The notes: a model not told the origin generated them from the letters alone. Positions 48,960 through 61,995 are shown, numbered from the stretch's first letter. The stretch is DNA of 64,000 bases from Macrotis lagotis (GCF_037893015.1 NC_133663.1:138204507-138268506); one strand, 5' to 3'. Numbers and translations: made by a program.

Positions 48960-49200
48960 CGGCCGAAGTGCGGCGCCCAGAGGCGAGACGGTCCACCCGG
49001 CCGCCGAGCCTGCCCGCTGCCGGGGAAGCCCTTCCGAGCGCCGCAGCGGCCGGGCCGAAGCCGGGAAGGGGTGGAGGGGATCCCCGCGCGGGTTCGCGCC
49101 CTTCCCCAGGGAAGCCCCCGCCGCAGCCCCGAGCCCCGGCCTCCCAGCGGGCGAGGCGCAGGCGGAGCCGCGGCCACAGGCGGTGCGGGAGGCGGCCACC

Positions 49201-50391
<1,191 letters not shown>

Positions 50392-50571
50392 AGTGTTAAT
50401 TTTGGAAGCTGGAGAAAAGCAGCTCCCTTACCCCACTGTGCAAAATGATGCTACCCTAGATCCTATTTCTTATGCTTGTCTCTGTTCAGATGTGCATTTT
50501 ACCCTGTGAAGGATGAAGAAGCATGTGCCAAATTCTATTTGTGTTTTTTTTTTATTTTGGTTATGTTCTTG

Positions 50572-50577
50572 AATAAA
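50572..50577 (+). promoter_or_regulatory. AATAAA polyadenylation-type hexamer in retrocopied 3' UTR
   Basis: An internal AATAAA in the retrocopied 3' UTR. The transcript that was copied extended about 700 bp beyond it, ending after AATAAG at 51,284-51,289, so the distal site was used in the source mRNA. It has no function in the pseudogene unless the copy is transcribed. Confidence 0.6.
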
Positions 50578-51315
50578 TTGGCTTTGCTTTGGGGGTTTCT
50601 TGTTTGTGTTAATGACCCCCCAAAAAAGTGTGCGATATTGAATTAGTGAAATTTTGATGACAGTGAATATTCTTTGCATTGCTGCTCTTTCAGCCTCAAG
50701 CTGGCTGGCCTTGTGATTTTTTTGCGTGTGTGTGTGGGGGGGATTTTTGACACTTGGTGGTATTTCATTCTCACTAGGCTTTTTTTAACCTTTTTTCCTT
50801 AAAGTGGAAGGGAGGGAGGAGCCTTGCAATGTCCTTCAGAAGCAGTGCATGGGAAGCATGCTTTTTGCTGCTATGAAAACAAGCATTAGAAAGTGGATGT
50901 CACTGTGTTGTAATTTTTTTGCTGTCTGTGTGGAATCCAGCTGTTTTCACCTAAATCAAGTCAGAGCCCTGCACTGCCATAATAGCCAGGGCTTCATCAG
51001 TCTACTGTGAGGACTTAGAGACTTATGGCTATATTTCTATATTTATTTTAAAATTATTCTTTGTGGGATATTCAGAGTTGTTTGGTGGTGTATGTCTCTT
51101 AATTTTTGACTGGCATATCTAAAAGAGTGGGGATTTTTTGAATGTCACAAATGAATCAAGTCATTAAAGTTCATCAGGTCTATCTTCCTCCTAATCCAAC
51201 TGCGTGTAAGACAACTGTGTGTATAGTGCCTAAAAATTGTATGGAGATCATTTTAACCATTTTATTATCTAATCTCTTATTCTAATAAGTATATCAAGTT
51301 TAAAAGAAAAAAAAA

Positions 51316-51331
51316 GAAATTGCTTCATTGT
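51316..51331. repeat. target-site duplication, right copy (MAP2K1 retrocopy)
   Basis: GAAATTGCTTCATTGT directly follows the A-rich tail. L1 endonuclease coding text resumes here. Confidence 0.93.
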
Positions 51332-51395
51332 ATATGGTATCTTTTAGGAGGGTATAATTTATTTCCTTATATCTTTTAATGAGATCTATTTTTTA

Positions 51396-52400
51396 GTTGC
51401 TTTGTCTGAGATAAGGATTGCTACCCCTGCCTTTTTCACTTCAGCTGAAGCAGAATATATTCTGCTCCAACCTTTCACCTTTACTCTGTATGTATCTCTC
51501 TGCTTCAAATGAGTTTCTTGTAAGCACCATAATGTAGGATTCTGGATGTTAATCCACTCTGCTATTCTCATACACTTAATGAGAGAGTTTAGCCCATTCA
51601 AATTCAAAGTTATAATTGCTTATTCTTTATTGCCCTTCATGCTATCTTTCCTCCCCCCTTTTTTCACCTTTTCCATATTCCCCAATATTTTGTTTTTGAA
51701 TACCATCTCCTTCAGTGTGTTTGCCCCCTTACATTCAATCCCCCTTTCTTTCCTCTTTCCCTTTGTCCCTTCTTCCTTCCCTTCCAGCTGTCAGTTACTC
51801 TTTTTCCCCCCTCCCCCTTTGCAGTTACTTTGTCTGAGATTAGGATTGCTGTCTGTACTTTTTTCACTTCAGCTGAAACAAAATATATTTTGCTCCAGCA
51901 TTTTACCTTTACTCTATATGTATCTCTCTACTTCAAATGAGTTTCTTGTAAGCAGCATACTGTAGGATTCTGGTTTTGAAGCCACTCTGCTATTTGCTTC
52001 CTTTTTTTTTTTTTTTTTACTTTTTGCAAGGCAATGGGGTTAAGTGGCTTGCCCACGGCCTAGGTGTCTGAGGACAAATTTGAACTCAGGTGCTCCTGAC
52101 TCCAAGGCCAGTGCTCTATCCACCATGCCACCTAGCCTCCCTATTCATTTACATTTTAAGGGAGAGTTCATCCCATTCACATTCAAAGTTATAATTACTA
52201 ACTCATTTTTGCCCTCCATGTTATCTTCCCTCTGTTTGTATTTTCTCCTTTCTCCTCCCTTTATTCATATTTCCCAGTATTTTGATTCTGAATACCACCC
52301 ACTTCAGTGTCTTTGTCCTCCTAATCCAACCCCCTCCCCTTTCTTTCCCATTTCCATTTTACCCTTTTCCTTCCCTTCCTTATGTTAGTTCCCTTTTTCT
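51396..52400. repeat. tandem duplication (about 427-bp unit) within L1 copy G
   Basis: Unit 1 (51,396-51,821) and unit 2 (51,822 to about 52,400, expanded by a SINE) follow the same order. Both run TTTGTCTGAGATwAGGATTG, TTTTTCACTTCAGCTGAA, ATGAGTTTCTTGTAAGCA, CATTCAAAGTTATAATT-type text, CCCATTC and CCCCTTTCTTTCC. It covers the ORF2 start and part of the inter-ORF region. The copies differ by many substitutions, so the event is old or joined two diverged L1 segments. Confidence 0.85.
51993..52141 (-). mobile_element. marsupial SINE inside L1 copy G, antisense, partly deleted
   Basis: A 20-base poly-T is followed by ACTTTTTGCAAGGCAATGGG, GTGGCTTGCCCACGGCCTAG, then straight into GTGTCTGAGGACAAATTTGA. 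The CACACAGCTAGGTAATTATT stretch is missing. It ends CCACCATGCCACCTAGCCTC. Possible weak duplication CTATTTGCTT / CTATTCATTT at its sides. Confidence 0.9.
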
Positions 52401-53049
52401 TCCCCCTCCCTTCCTCTGCCCCCCCTCCCCTATTCCCCTTTTAATACTGGAAAGGTTAGATGGTTATTAAGTTAACTGAGTTTTTGTGTAAATTAACTGT
52501 AATCCAAGTCTGATGAGAAGAAAATTCAGGTGTTTCTCATCTCCTCCCTTCTTCCCCTCTATTACCATAGATATTTTGTACCTCTTAATGTAATGAGATT
52601 TACCCCCATTCAATCCCCTCCCTCCTCCTGTCTCCTTCCTGTCTCCCTTTTTAAGGGGGAGGTGTTTTTAAATCATTCTGTCTGAGTCATAGAAAATTCT
52701 GAATATTCAATACTTCTAGCTAAACACATTCTACCTAATAGAGTTACAATTCTTGAGATTTATTAAAGTCTTACTCCCAAGTACAGTTATATCCAGTTTC
52801 ATCCCATTGGATAGCAGTTTCATGCATAAGTCATGAGTGTCCATCACTTCTGGCAAAGTATATTCTCTCTGTTAGAGTTACGATTTTCAAGAGTTATGAG
52901 AATCTTTTTCTCATGCTGGGATATTGCCAGTTTCAACTTACTGGATAGCAGTTTTTTTTCTTTACCCTGCTTTTTTTTTTTTTACCTTTTCATATGTGTC
53001 TCTTGAACCTCCTGTTTTATGTCCAAATTTTCTATTTAGCTCTGGTCTT

Positions 53050-54039
53050 TTCATCAGGAATTTTTGGAATTCTTCCATTTCATTAAATGCCCATCTTTTT
53101 CCCCCTATAAATGAAAGCTCAGCTTTGCTGGATAATGGATTCTTGTCTGTATTACAAGATCCCTAGCTCTTCAGAATGTCTCATTCCAGGCCCTTCTATT
53201 CCTTAATGTTGATGCAGCTAGGTCTTGTGTAATCTACTATTGCTCCATGGTATTTAAATTGATTCTTCCTGGCTGCTTGCAGGATTTTCTCTTTTATCTG
53301 ATAGTTCTGTAGTTTGGCCACAACATTCCTTGGTGTTTGCATTTTAGGATCTCTTTCTGGAGGGGATAGATGTATTCTTTCAATAACTGCTTTGCCCTCT
53401 GTTTCCATGATATCAGGGCAATTTTCCATCACTAGATCCCGTAAATACTAAATTCAATGTTTTCAGGAAGTCCACTGATTCTAAGACTGCCCCTCTTCAA
53501 TCTATTCTCAAGGTCAGTGGTTTTGCTGATGAGATATTTTACATTCTCTTCTATGTTTTTCTATTTTTTTTTGGTTTTGTTTAACAGGCTCTTGCTGTCT
53601 CATGAAGTCACTTTCTGCAGACTCCATCCTTTTTTTAAGAGAGTTTTCTTCATTTACCTTTTGTAAATCCTCTTCCAATTGGTCAATTCTATTTTTTTTA
53701 AAGAGCTTTCAATCTGATCAGTTGAGGTTTTGAGAGAATTATTTTCTTTTTGCATTTGCCCAACTGAGGTTCTGGGAGAATTATTCTCATTTTGTATTTG
53801 TCCAATTTTATTTGTCCAATGATTTGTTTGCTTTTTGCAAGGTGTTAATCTTCTCTTGGGTTTCTTTTCCCAAATTTTCCAGTTGATTTTTAAACTTATT
53901 CCTTATTTCTTCAAGAAAGTCTTTCTGTGCCAGAGACCAGATCATATTCTCCTCAGAGGTTCTAGGTCTCTCTGAGTTAGGATCTTTTCCTTCCAAGAAT
54001 TTTTTCTATGGATCCACCTTTCCGTTGACCTTTCTTCAT
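53050..54039 (-). pseudogene. L1 ORF1 relic (copy G)
   Basis: Begins M-K-K-G-Q at 54,039. The coiled-coil segment (53,808-53,996) reads LAQKDFLEEIRNKFKNQLEN. The region 53,690-53,830 contains several tandem heptad-like echoes (GAGAATTATTTTCTTTTTGC and GAGAATTATTCTCATTTTGT). The C-terminal RNA-binding part (53,196-53,432) reads RDPKMQTPRNVVAKLQNYQI and KEKILQAARKNQFKYHG. Stops and frameshifts separate them. Confidence 0.88.
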
Positions 54040-54780
54040 TTTGCTAAGGTTTTGAGTTGGGGAGTAGCTGGTTCACAGTTGTTTGGTGTTGGGATCCCTA
54101 GAGGCTTTAGTCACTGAGTGCAGTACCACAGCTTCCCAGTAGGAGGTACTGGTTGCCTTCTCTGGAGTGTCTGTGACTTTGATTGAGGTCTACTCCCTTA
54201 GCCTGGAGGGAGTGATTGAAGCTATTAAATCCTTTTGTCTTCAATCAATGGTGGGCTTTTATTTGGGGTGAGGTAATCTCTCTCCCTATTGTCAGCTGAA
54301 TTGGTTCTTTTGCTCACACACCTATGCCATGTGCAGAAGTAGACAGTGATTGTGCTTGTTCTGGGAAGAGGCCTCGGTTGCAATGGAGGCATGGACCAGA
54401 GTAGCCCAGCAATGATGTCCCTGCTCTCCTGCACCTCAACACTCCCTCCAGCCCTGTCAGCAAGCTCCCAATGGTCTACGCCAACACCAATGCCTCTGCT
54501 CCCTAGTTGACCAAAACCCCCTGTGATCAACCAGGCTCTAGGCAAGCTGATCAAGCAGGTCCAGCTGTTGGGCCCTCAGGCTCCCAGGGCTCCAACCCCA
54601 CCAAGCTAATCAGGCTGATCCAAGGCTAATCCACCCTTCCAGAACCATGGAAAACAAATTCTGAGGTACATGTTCTTTCTCCTGGCTTTTCTTTCTGCGT
54701 TTTGTTGATTGGATTTCTTTTAAGAGGTTTGTTTTATATCATAGATGGGGAAAGATCAGGAGACTTTAGAACTGTGCCTG

Positions 54781-54795
54781 TATTCTCTCTGCCAT
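54781..54795 (-). promoter_or_regulatory. YY1-like motif at the L1 5' end
   Basis: The minus strand reads CAGGCAAGATGGCAGAG. The AAGATGGC core is the YY1 site that sets the transcription start in primate L1 5' UTRs. Its position at the tip of the element is seen; its activity is inferred by analogy. Confidence 0.5.
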
Positions 54796-54803
54796 CTTGC
54801 CTG

Positions 54804-54958
54804 AAAGTCTGAAGTGACTGATTTCAAAGAAGGACACAACTGGTGTCCTCTGGACACTGGAGAAGGAAATGCCAAGCTACTTTGGTATATTTCCCAAGAA
54901 AATGCCAAAAGTACTCCCAAAGGATCAGACACAACTGAAAACATCTAAAAAACAAGGA
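54804..54958 (+). mobile_element. BovB/RTE-like SINE tail
   Basis: Contains AAGTGACTGATTTCAAAGAA, CTGGACACTGGAGAAGGAAA, TGCCAAGCTACTTTGGTATA, TTTCCCAAGAAAATGCC, then GGATCAGACACAACTGAAAA and an A-rich end. This follows the order of the BovB 3' tail (GGAGAAGGAAATGGCAA ... GTCGGACACGACTGA). The head is missing. It abuts the 5' end of L1 copy G. Confidence 0.8.
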
Positions 54959-56829
54959 ACAAAAGTATATGATTCCAGAGTAATTATTATATTTTGTCAT
55001 TTTTATAAATTGAGAAATTCCTTAAAAATTGCCCATCAAATTGTTTACTTAATTATATGAACACTTCAATTCTTTAATGACAGTGAAATAGCACTAAATA
55101 AAATCATCCTTCATATTAGTTCAATTTTTCATTCAGTTTTAGTTTATGTTCAATATTTATTCAGCTGTCTTTATGTTGATTATGATAATTTGCTAATGTT
55201 TTTTTCTTTCAGCTGGTAAGGAAAAATATAATCAACTTCTTTTACGCATCACAAATTCAATTTCTATGTGAAAGTTGCAACAGAAATAGTTTTTGATAGG
55301 GAAAAGTTAATCACAAGCAGTATTATAAAAAGAGAGAAAAGGTAAAAAGAATTTTTAATACTTTTTAAACATCGATTGACCATTAGTTGATACTCATAAA
55401 TATTTTATAATGTTTAAGTCATTATTTTTGCCTGTAACAATGATGGAAATGATCATATTCTATAATTTGACAATTTAGATTGTCTCTGATGACTTTAATT
55501 CCTCTTGGCATTTGGGAAAGTTACTACTTTTCTTGGCTGTAATTCTTCTGCTAATTTGCAAAGTGACATAAATATGGATTTTCTTTTGCTTAGAAGAATG
55601 CCTGATAATGAAAGAACTTCATTTCCCTCTAAATACTAAGCAGTCAAGAAATGTTAATAACACACATGCCTTTACAATCTTCACCCTACTGTGCCTGGCA
55701 TTTCATAGAATCACAGAGTCATTTGTACATCTGCTTTCTCATTTGCAATCAATCTAAATTATTGTATGCACACAGAAAATATTGAAAGCAAAGACAAAAA
55801 TAAATCAAAATCACAATAATGATGATGATGCAACTATAATTAGTTATGTGTGCAATCAGCCAGTAATTGAAATACTACTGTATATTTAAAATGTTGAAAA
55901 AATGTTTGTTGTGAATTCAGAAGTGAATGACATTAAATAGATTATGAAATGCTTTAATCTTTCTCTTGGGTACTCTTTATGCTTAACTACTTTACAATGC
56001 ATTTCTTTTAATCTTTTGGCCCATCTACATGTAAGCCTACTGTCGGAATCTCAGAGTTAGAAAAAATACCATAGGCCAGCTAAGTTCAACTTATCATAAA
56101 AACATACAAAAAATTATTTCAACCATAACATAGCTGACAGGTAGTCAAGAAGACTTTGAATAAAGACTTGCTATGAGAGGGAACCTGTTTATTTTGAATC
56201 AAGTCATTTTGTTTTAATAAAGTATTAATATTTAAGGAACATTTTACTTAATTCAAGCTTCAATTTTCATCTTTCCAAGTTACATTCAATGTACCTCATT
56301 ATTCCTTCAGGTGATAACCAAAACATTATGATAATCTTTCAAATGTTTGAAGCAGTTTCTTTCTCTCCCTGAATCTTCTCTATTCTAGTCAAAATTCCAC
56401 CAGGTCTTTTAACTAATCTTCAGATGGCATGAAGGCTAACTAAACCATCTAGTTCAACCTTACCTGACTAAGAAGTCCGATAAACACCAACAAAAGTGAT
56501 TAGTCAGACTTTTTTTAAGTATATCCAGTGAGGAATTTTCTATGTCTTCTCAAAGCAATCTATTCTGCATTATAATAGCCATGATTATTATGGTATTTTC
56601 TAATGTGTGGTGAAGTTTCATTGTTTTCCTCAGGAAAACTTAGTTCTACTTTCTGAGTCTAGGGGAACAAGTCTAATCTATATTTTTAAATTATTTTTTG
56701 AAATATTGACTTATTTTCTTTTTCAATTCTTATTTTCTTGATAACTCATTTCATTTCTAAAAAAACTTTAGTTTGTGGACCTGTAAAATGAAGAGCTTAT
56801 ATTAGCTTTTCTGTAGTGTCATTTGAAGG
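54959..56829. other. intergenic DNA, no gene seen
   Basis: The longest repeat-poor stretch of the window. It has dense stops in all frames and no splice-bounded open frame with recognisable content. Because it is not visibly transposon-derived, it is the best place to look for conserved non-coding elements. Confidence 0.5.
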
Positions 56830-57010
56830 CAGAATGATATAGAAGAAGTTCAAGATCTATAGTTTGGAAAGAAGTGATTTCAGACCATGTTTAGAATATT
56901 TACATATCATGTGATTCTTGGCAAGTCACATAAAATCTTTGAGCCCTCAGTTTTCTCATCTATAAAATGATAATGATAACACATTCAGTATAGCACTATG
57001 CTGAAAAATG
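56830..57010 (+). mobile_element. MIR SINE, sense
   Basis: Order as in MIR: GAAGGCAGAATGATATAGAA, GATTTCAGACCATG, TCATGTGATTCTTGGCAAGT, CACATAAAATCTTTGAGCCC, TCAGTTTTCTCATCTATAAA, ATGATAATGATAACA. Moderately diverged. Confidence 0.85.
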
Positions 57011-57586
57011 CTTACCTACCAGTTCTTCAAAAATCAGGATGTAATTAATTTTTCATTCAATCTATGTTATTATACCTATCTTTTCCTAAAATCTAGAGAT
57101 AAATCAAACACTGATTGAAAATATTTGTTAATTTCCAAGTTATAATACCCATACTGAAAATTTGATTACTAATACTCACAAGTCAGTTAGATCTAGCTCT
57201 TTGGTTCAATATCTTCCCCAAAGAGTTTTGAGAATAAAATAGAATAATATGCCTACATAGTGGTGTCAAATTCAAATATAAAGATCCAAGCAATTTTTTA
57301 TTGACTTAGAAAATAATATATTAGCTATATATATCTGTTATAACTGTATCTTTATTTTCTTAATATTTACCAATTATATCTTAAGTTAGATCTTGAGTTT
57401 ACCAAGTCTAGACATTTTGTAAACTATAAAGAAAAAAAGTACCAGATTCTTATGATCCTATTCTTGTACCCCTGAGGATATTCAGGAGGACAATGGGTTT
57501 CTGTCACTAAGGATATACAGTTATTCTAGCATACTTCTAGAATCTCAAACTTTCTACACAAGCAAAAATAAAGGATGCTCACTTAG
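57011..57586. other. intergenic DNA, no gene seen
   Basis: AT-rich and unassigned. It forms the left flank of the inverted L1. Confidence 0.45.
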
Positions 57587-58261
57587 GCACATTTTTGTTG
57601 CCATTTGGGCACAGTTCCAAATTTCTCTCCAGAAAGGTTGGATGAATTCACAGCTCCACCAACAATGTAATAGTGTCTCAGATTTCCTACAAACCCTTCC
57701 AACAATGATCATTATCCTTTCTGGTCATATTGGCCAGTCTGAGAGGTGTGAGGTGGTACCTCAGAGAAGCTTTAATTTGCATTTCTCTATTAAGTAATAA
57801 GTTAGAGCAAGTTTTCAAATGAATATGGATTGCTTTGATCTCCTCAACTGCAAATTGCCTTTGCATATCCTTCAGCAATTTGTCAATTGGGGAATGGCTT
57901 TTTTAAAAAAAGATTTGACTCAGTTCTCTGTATATTTTAGAAATGAGTCCTTTGTCAGAAATATTAGTTGCAAAAATTGTTTCCCAATTTCATACATTTC
58001 TTTTGATCTTGGTTACAGTGGTTTTGTATGTGCAAAAGCTTTTTAATTTAATGTAATAAAAATCATAGTTTGTTTTTAGTGATGTTCCCCATCTCTTCCT
58101 TGGTCATAAACTGCTTCCCTTTCCATAGATCTGTCAGGTAAACCAGTCCCTGATCTTTTAGATTGCTTATAGCATTGTTTTTATGTCTAAATCCTGTATC
58201 CATTTGGATCTTATCTTGGTGTATGGTGTAAGATGTTGGTATAAGCTAAGTTACTTCCATA

Positions 58262-59071
58262 CTAACTTCCAATTTTCTCAGCAGTTTTTATCAAACAATA
58301 GCTGGACCTTTTGGGTTTATCAAACAGCAGATCACTATAGTCATTTACTGCTATTGTACCTAGTCTATTCCACTGGTCCACCACTCTATTTCTTAGCCAA
58401 GACAAGATAGTTTTGATGACTGAAGCTTTATAATATAATTTAGATAAGGGAGGGCTAAGCCACCTTCTTTTGCACTTTTTTTTCATTGAATCCCTGGAAA
58501 TTCTTGAGTTTTTATTTCTCCATAAGAATTTACTTACAACTTTTTCTAACTCATTAAAGTAACATTTTGGAATTTTGATTGGTAGGGCACTAAACAGGTA
58601 GTTTAGTTTAGGTAGAATTGTCATTTTTATTATATAAGCTCCAAATAATCAATGAGCAGTTGATGTTTCCCAGTTATTTAAATCTGGTTTTATTTGTGTG
58701 AGAAGTGTTTTATAATTGTTTTCAAGAAGTTTCTGAGTCTGCCTTGGCAAATATACTCCCAGGTATTTTATATTGTCTGAGGTTACTTTGAATGGGATTT
58801 CTCTTTCTAGCTCTTCCTGCTGTATCTTGCTAGTCATGTATAGGAGAGTTGGGGATTTATGAGGGTTTTTGCTAATTGGTTTCAGTATTTTTTTGGATGT
58901 TTTCTTGGGCTTCTCTAGGAAGATCATCATGTCATCTGCAAAGAGTGAGAGTTTTGTCTCTTTCTTCCCAATTCTAATTCTTTCAATTTCTTTTTCTTCT
59001 CTAATTGCTGAAGCTAACATTTCTAATACAATATTGAACACTAGTGGTGATAATGGGCATCCTTGTTTCAC
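58262..59071 (-). pseudogene. L1 ORF2 reverse transcriptase relic (copy H)
   Basis: Frame 58,649-59,071 starts MKQGCPLSPLVFNIVLEMLA and has motif C SLFADDMMIFLEKP, both aspartates intact. It ends in LGVYLPRQTQKLLENNYKTL. A shifted frame 58,262-58,624 continues with MTILPKLNYLFSALPIKIPK and KFLWRNKNSRIS. This is the best-preserved RT palm in the window, but frameshifts and stops flank it. Confidence 0.92.
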
Positions 59072-60032
59072 CCCTGATATTAGTGGGAATACCTCTAGCC
59101 TTGACTATAATGCTTGTTGATGGTTTCAGATCGATACTGCTTATTATTCTAAGAAACAATTATTCTAAGAAACAGTCTATTTATTCCTACACTAGTGTTT
59201 TTTTGTAGGAATGGATGCTGTATTTTGTCAAAAGCTTTTTCAGCAACTATTGCTATGACCATATAATTTCTGATAGGTTTGTTGTTGATATTATTGCTTA
59301 TACTAACAGTTTTCCTAATATTGAATCAACCCTGCCTTCCTCGGATGAATCCTACTTGGTCAAAATGTATTATCCTAGTGATAAATTGTTGTAAATGTTT
59401 TACTAAGATTTTATTTAAGATATTTGCATTCATCAGGGGGATACATCTATAATTTTCTTTCTCTGTTTTAACTCTTCCTGGTTTAGGTATCAGCACCATA
59501 TTGCTTTCATCGAAAGAGTTAGGCAGAGTTCTATCTTCCCCTGTTTTTCCAAAGAGTTTGTATAGAATTGGAAACAATTGTTCCTAAAATGTTTGGTAGA
59601 ATTCACTTGTGATTCCATCAGGCAGTTCAATGATGGCTTGTTGAATTTCTTTTTCTGAGATAGGGTTGATTAAGTATTTAATTTCCTCTTCGTTTAACCT
59701 GGGAAACTTATATTCTGTAAATATTCATCCATTTCATTTAGATTGTCTAATTTATTGGCATAGATTTGGGCAAAATAGTTCCCGAATTATTTAATTTAAT
59801 TTAATTTAATTAATTTACTCCTCATTGGTGGCAAATTCACCGTTTTCCTTTATGATACTAGCAATTTTGCTTGTTGTTTCATTTTTTAAATCAAATTGGC
59901 CAGAGGTTTATCAATTTTATTGGTCTTTCCATAAAACCAACTTTTGGTTTTATTTATTAATTCCAAAGTTTTTTTTTTTCCTTTTGCTTTTATTAATTTC
60001 TTCTTTCATTTTTAGAATTTCTAATTTGGTAT

Positions 60033-60524
60033 TTAACTGGGAATTTTTAATTTGTTCTTTCTCTGATTTTTTAGTAGCATATTTAGTTCATTTATTTCCT
60101 CTTTCTCTAATGTTTTCATGTAAGCATTTAAAGATATAATATATGCCCTGACAACCACTTTGAGTGAATCCCATAGGTTTTGGTTTGTTGTTTCATTACT
60201 GTCATTATCTAGGATAAAATTATTAATTCTTTTGATAATTTTTTGTTTGAGCCACTCATTCTTTAAAATGAGGTTATCCAGTTTCCAATTAATTCTGGGT
60301 CTATATCTCCCTGGCGCAAAATTGCATAGGACTTTTATTGCATGGTGATCTGAGAAAGAATTATTCACTATTTCTGCCTCTGTGAAGTTGATCATTAGGT
60401 TTTTATACCCTAGTACATGGTCAATTTTTGTATAAGTGCCATGTACTGCAGACAAAAAGGTATATTCCTTTCTATCCCCATTCAATTTTCTCCATAAGTC
60501 TATCATATCTAGTTTTTCAAACAA
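60033..60524 (-). pseudogene. L1 ORF2 endonuclease end and linker relic (copy H)
   Basis: 163 open codons, the longest frame in the window. It reads KLDMIDLWRKLNGDRKEYTF, then YTKIDHVLGYKN, NSFSDHHAIKVL and the long linker helix MKTLEKEEINELNMLLKNQR. The S-D-H active-site triplet of the endonuclease is intact. The N-terminal endonuclease half is missing because the inverted segment begins here. Confidence 0.92.
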
Positions 60525-60589
60525 TCTGTTTACCTCCTTAACTTCTTTCTTGTTTATTTTATGATTCGATTTGAATCATTTTGAAAAGC

Positions 60590-61140
60590 CAATTTGACCT
60601 AGCTATAGTACTACTAAGTCTGTGTCTCAAAGAGATAAAAGAAAAAATAAGAAAAGAATAAGACCTATATTTACAAACATATTTATAGCAGCTCTTTTTG
60701 TGATGGCAAGGAATTGGAAGTTAACTGGAATACTTCACATCAAATGGAGAATGTCTAAACAAGTTATGGTATATGATTCTGATGAAATATTATTGTGCTA
60801 TAAGAAAATTTTAGAAAGACTTCCATGAACTTGTGCAAAATGAAGTGAATAGAGGCAGGAGAATTGTATTTAGTTACAGCAATAAATTATAGGTAATCTC
60901 AACAATTCAATAGGACTTATGATGAAAAATGTTGCCTGTTTCCGAGGAAAAAACAATGTGAGCCTGAATTCAAATCAAAGCATAATTTTTAAACTTTATT
61001 TTTCTCAGGTTTGTTTAGTCTGTGTTTTCTTTCATAACATTACAAACAAGGAAACATGTTTTGCATCACCTCATATAATGAGTGCTAGCACTTTCCTTTT
61101 CATTGAATGGGGAATGGAGGAATGGGAGAATCTGTAATTT
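60590..61140 (+). mobile_element. forward 3' segment of inverted L1 copy H
   Basis: Sense text: CTAAGTCTGTGTCTCAAAGA, ATTTATAGCAGCTCTTTTTG, TGATGGCAAGGAATTGGAAG, ATTATTGTGCTATAAGAAAA, AAATGAAGTGAATAGAGGCA, then 3' UTR with TTTATTTTTCTCAGGTTTG and GGGGAATGGAGGAATGGGAG. The coding part ends the ORF2 frame (FIAALFVMARNWK). Confidence 0.85.
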
Positions 61141-61194
61141 CAATTTTTTAAATAATGATAAAAATAATTTTTATTTATAATTAAAAATATTTTT

Positions 61195-61995
61195 AAAATT
61201 CCCTCCACAGGGAATAGTCAGGTTAATATTTACATACATATTTTATTAAACATGATTATAAATTAATTATCATTGGCATGAGGAATTATAATTAAGGGAA
61301 AGAAATACATAAGGGATTATTTTATAAAGTGTTCATCAAATTCAGAAGGTTGTTTTTATTTCTTGTGTGTTTTATTTTGTTTCATTTTTCTTCCTCTGGT
61401 TGGGAATTATACAGTGCATAACCAATCACATACAGTTGTCCTAGCTCTCTGGACTGCCAAGAGGATCTGCATCCATCAAGATTGTTTATCTCATGATGTT
61501 GATGTTGATGTGTATATTGTTCTCTTGGTTTATATTAATAAATTCAATTAGAATTTATTAAATGAATTCCCATGAGGTCTAGAGATGTCAGTCCTTGATT
61601 TTTCTCCAGGTTGTGTCTATGTTTTCAACTATTCATGTTAATTAGACTTTTTTCCTCCTACCGCTCTGCCATTATTTATTGTCAATAACTCTGTTATATC
61701 AAATAAACAGCACTAGAGTAACATTTGTAATTCTGTATATTAGCCAATCTGTTAGATCTGAGGTGGTACCTTAAGGTTTCTTTAATTTGCATTTCTCTAA
61801 CCAATAGTGACTGAAAGCATTTTTCCATATGATTGTTGATAACTTTGATTTCTTCTTCTGAAAACTTCTTGTTCACTTCCTTTAAGCATTTATCAATTGG
61901 AGAATGAATTCTATGCCTATAAATCAGATGGTTTTCATCTTTGCTATGTTTCCTTGTCACACTGGCAACTGGAGTATATGCAAGAGAGAAAAAGC
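61195..61995 (-). mobile_element. L1 3' UTR and ORF2 tail, antisense, 5'-truncated
   Basis: The first 280 bp match the element at 1,625-2,045. It then reads CATCCATCAAGATTGTTTAT (reversed 3' UTR). Next come TTAGCCAATCTGTTAGATCT, GAGGTGGTACCTTAAGGTTT, CTTTAATTTGCATTTCTCTA and AAGCATTTATCAATTGGAGA, all reversed ORF2 C-terminal text. This link identifies the 1.6-kb fragment as L1. Confidence 0.8.

Larger units (their letters stand above)
57587..61180. mobile_element. 5'-inverted (twin-primed) L1 (copy H)
   Basis: The 5' part lies reversed (57,587-60,582; minus strand, from the ORF2 C-terminal region back to the endonuclease). The 3' part lies forward (about 60,590-61,180; last ORF2 codons plus 3' UTR). 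At the junction the two parts are contiguous in L1 order. The reversed part ends at AACAAAAATGTGC and the forward part starts at TTTGACCTAGCTATAGTACT, about 7-10 L1 bases further on. This is the expected product of twin priming. ORF1 and the 5' UTR are absent. No target-site duplication could be identified. Confidence 0.88.

Noticed and set aside
51546-52388. Hydrophobic phenylalanine/leucine/serine-rich frames resembling membrane proteins
   Set aside because: They come from the pyrimidine-rich L1 inter-ORF region read on the wrong strand.
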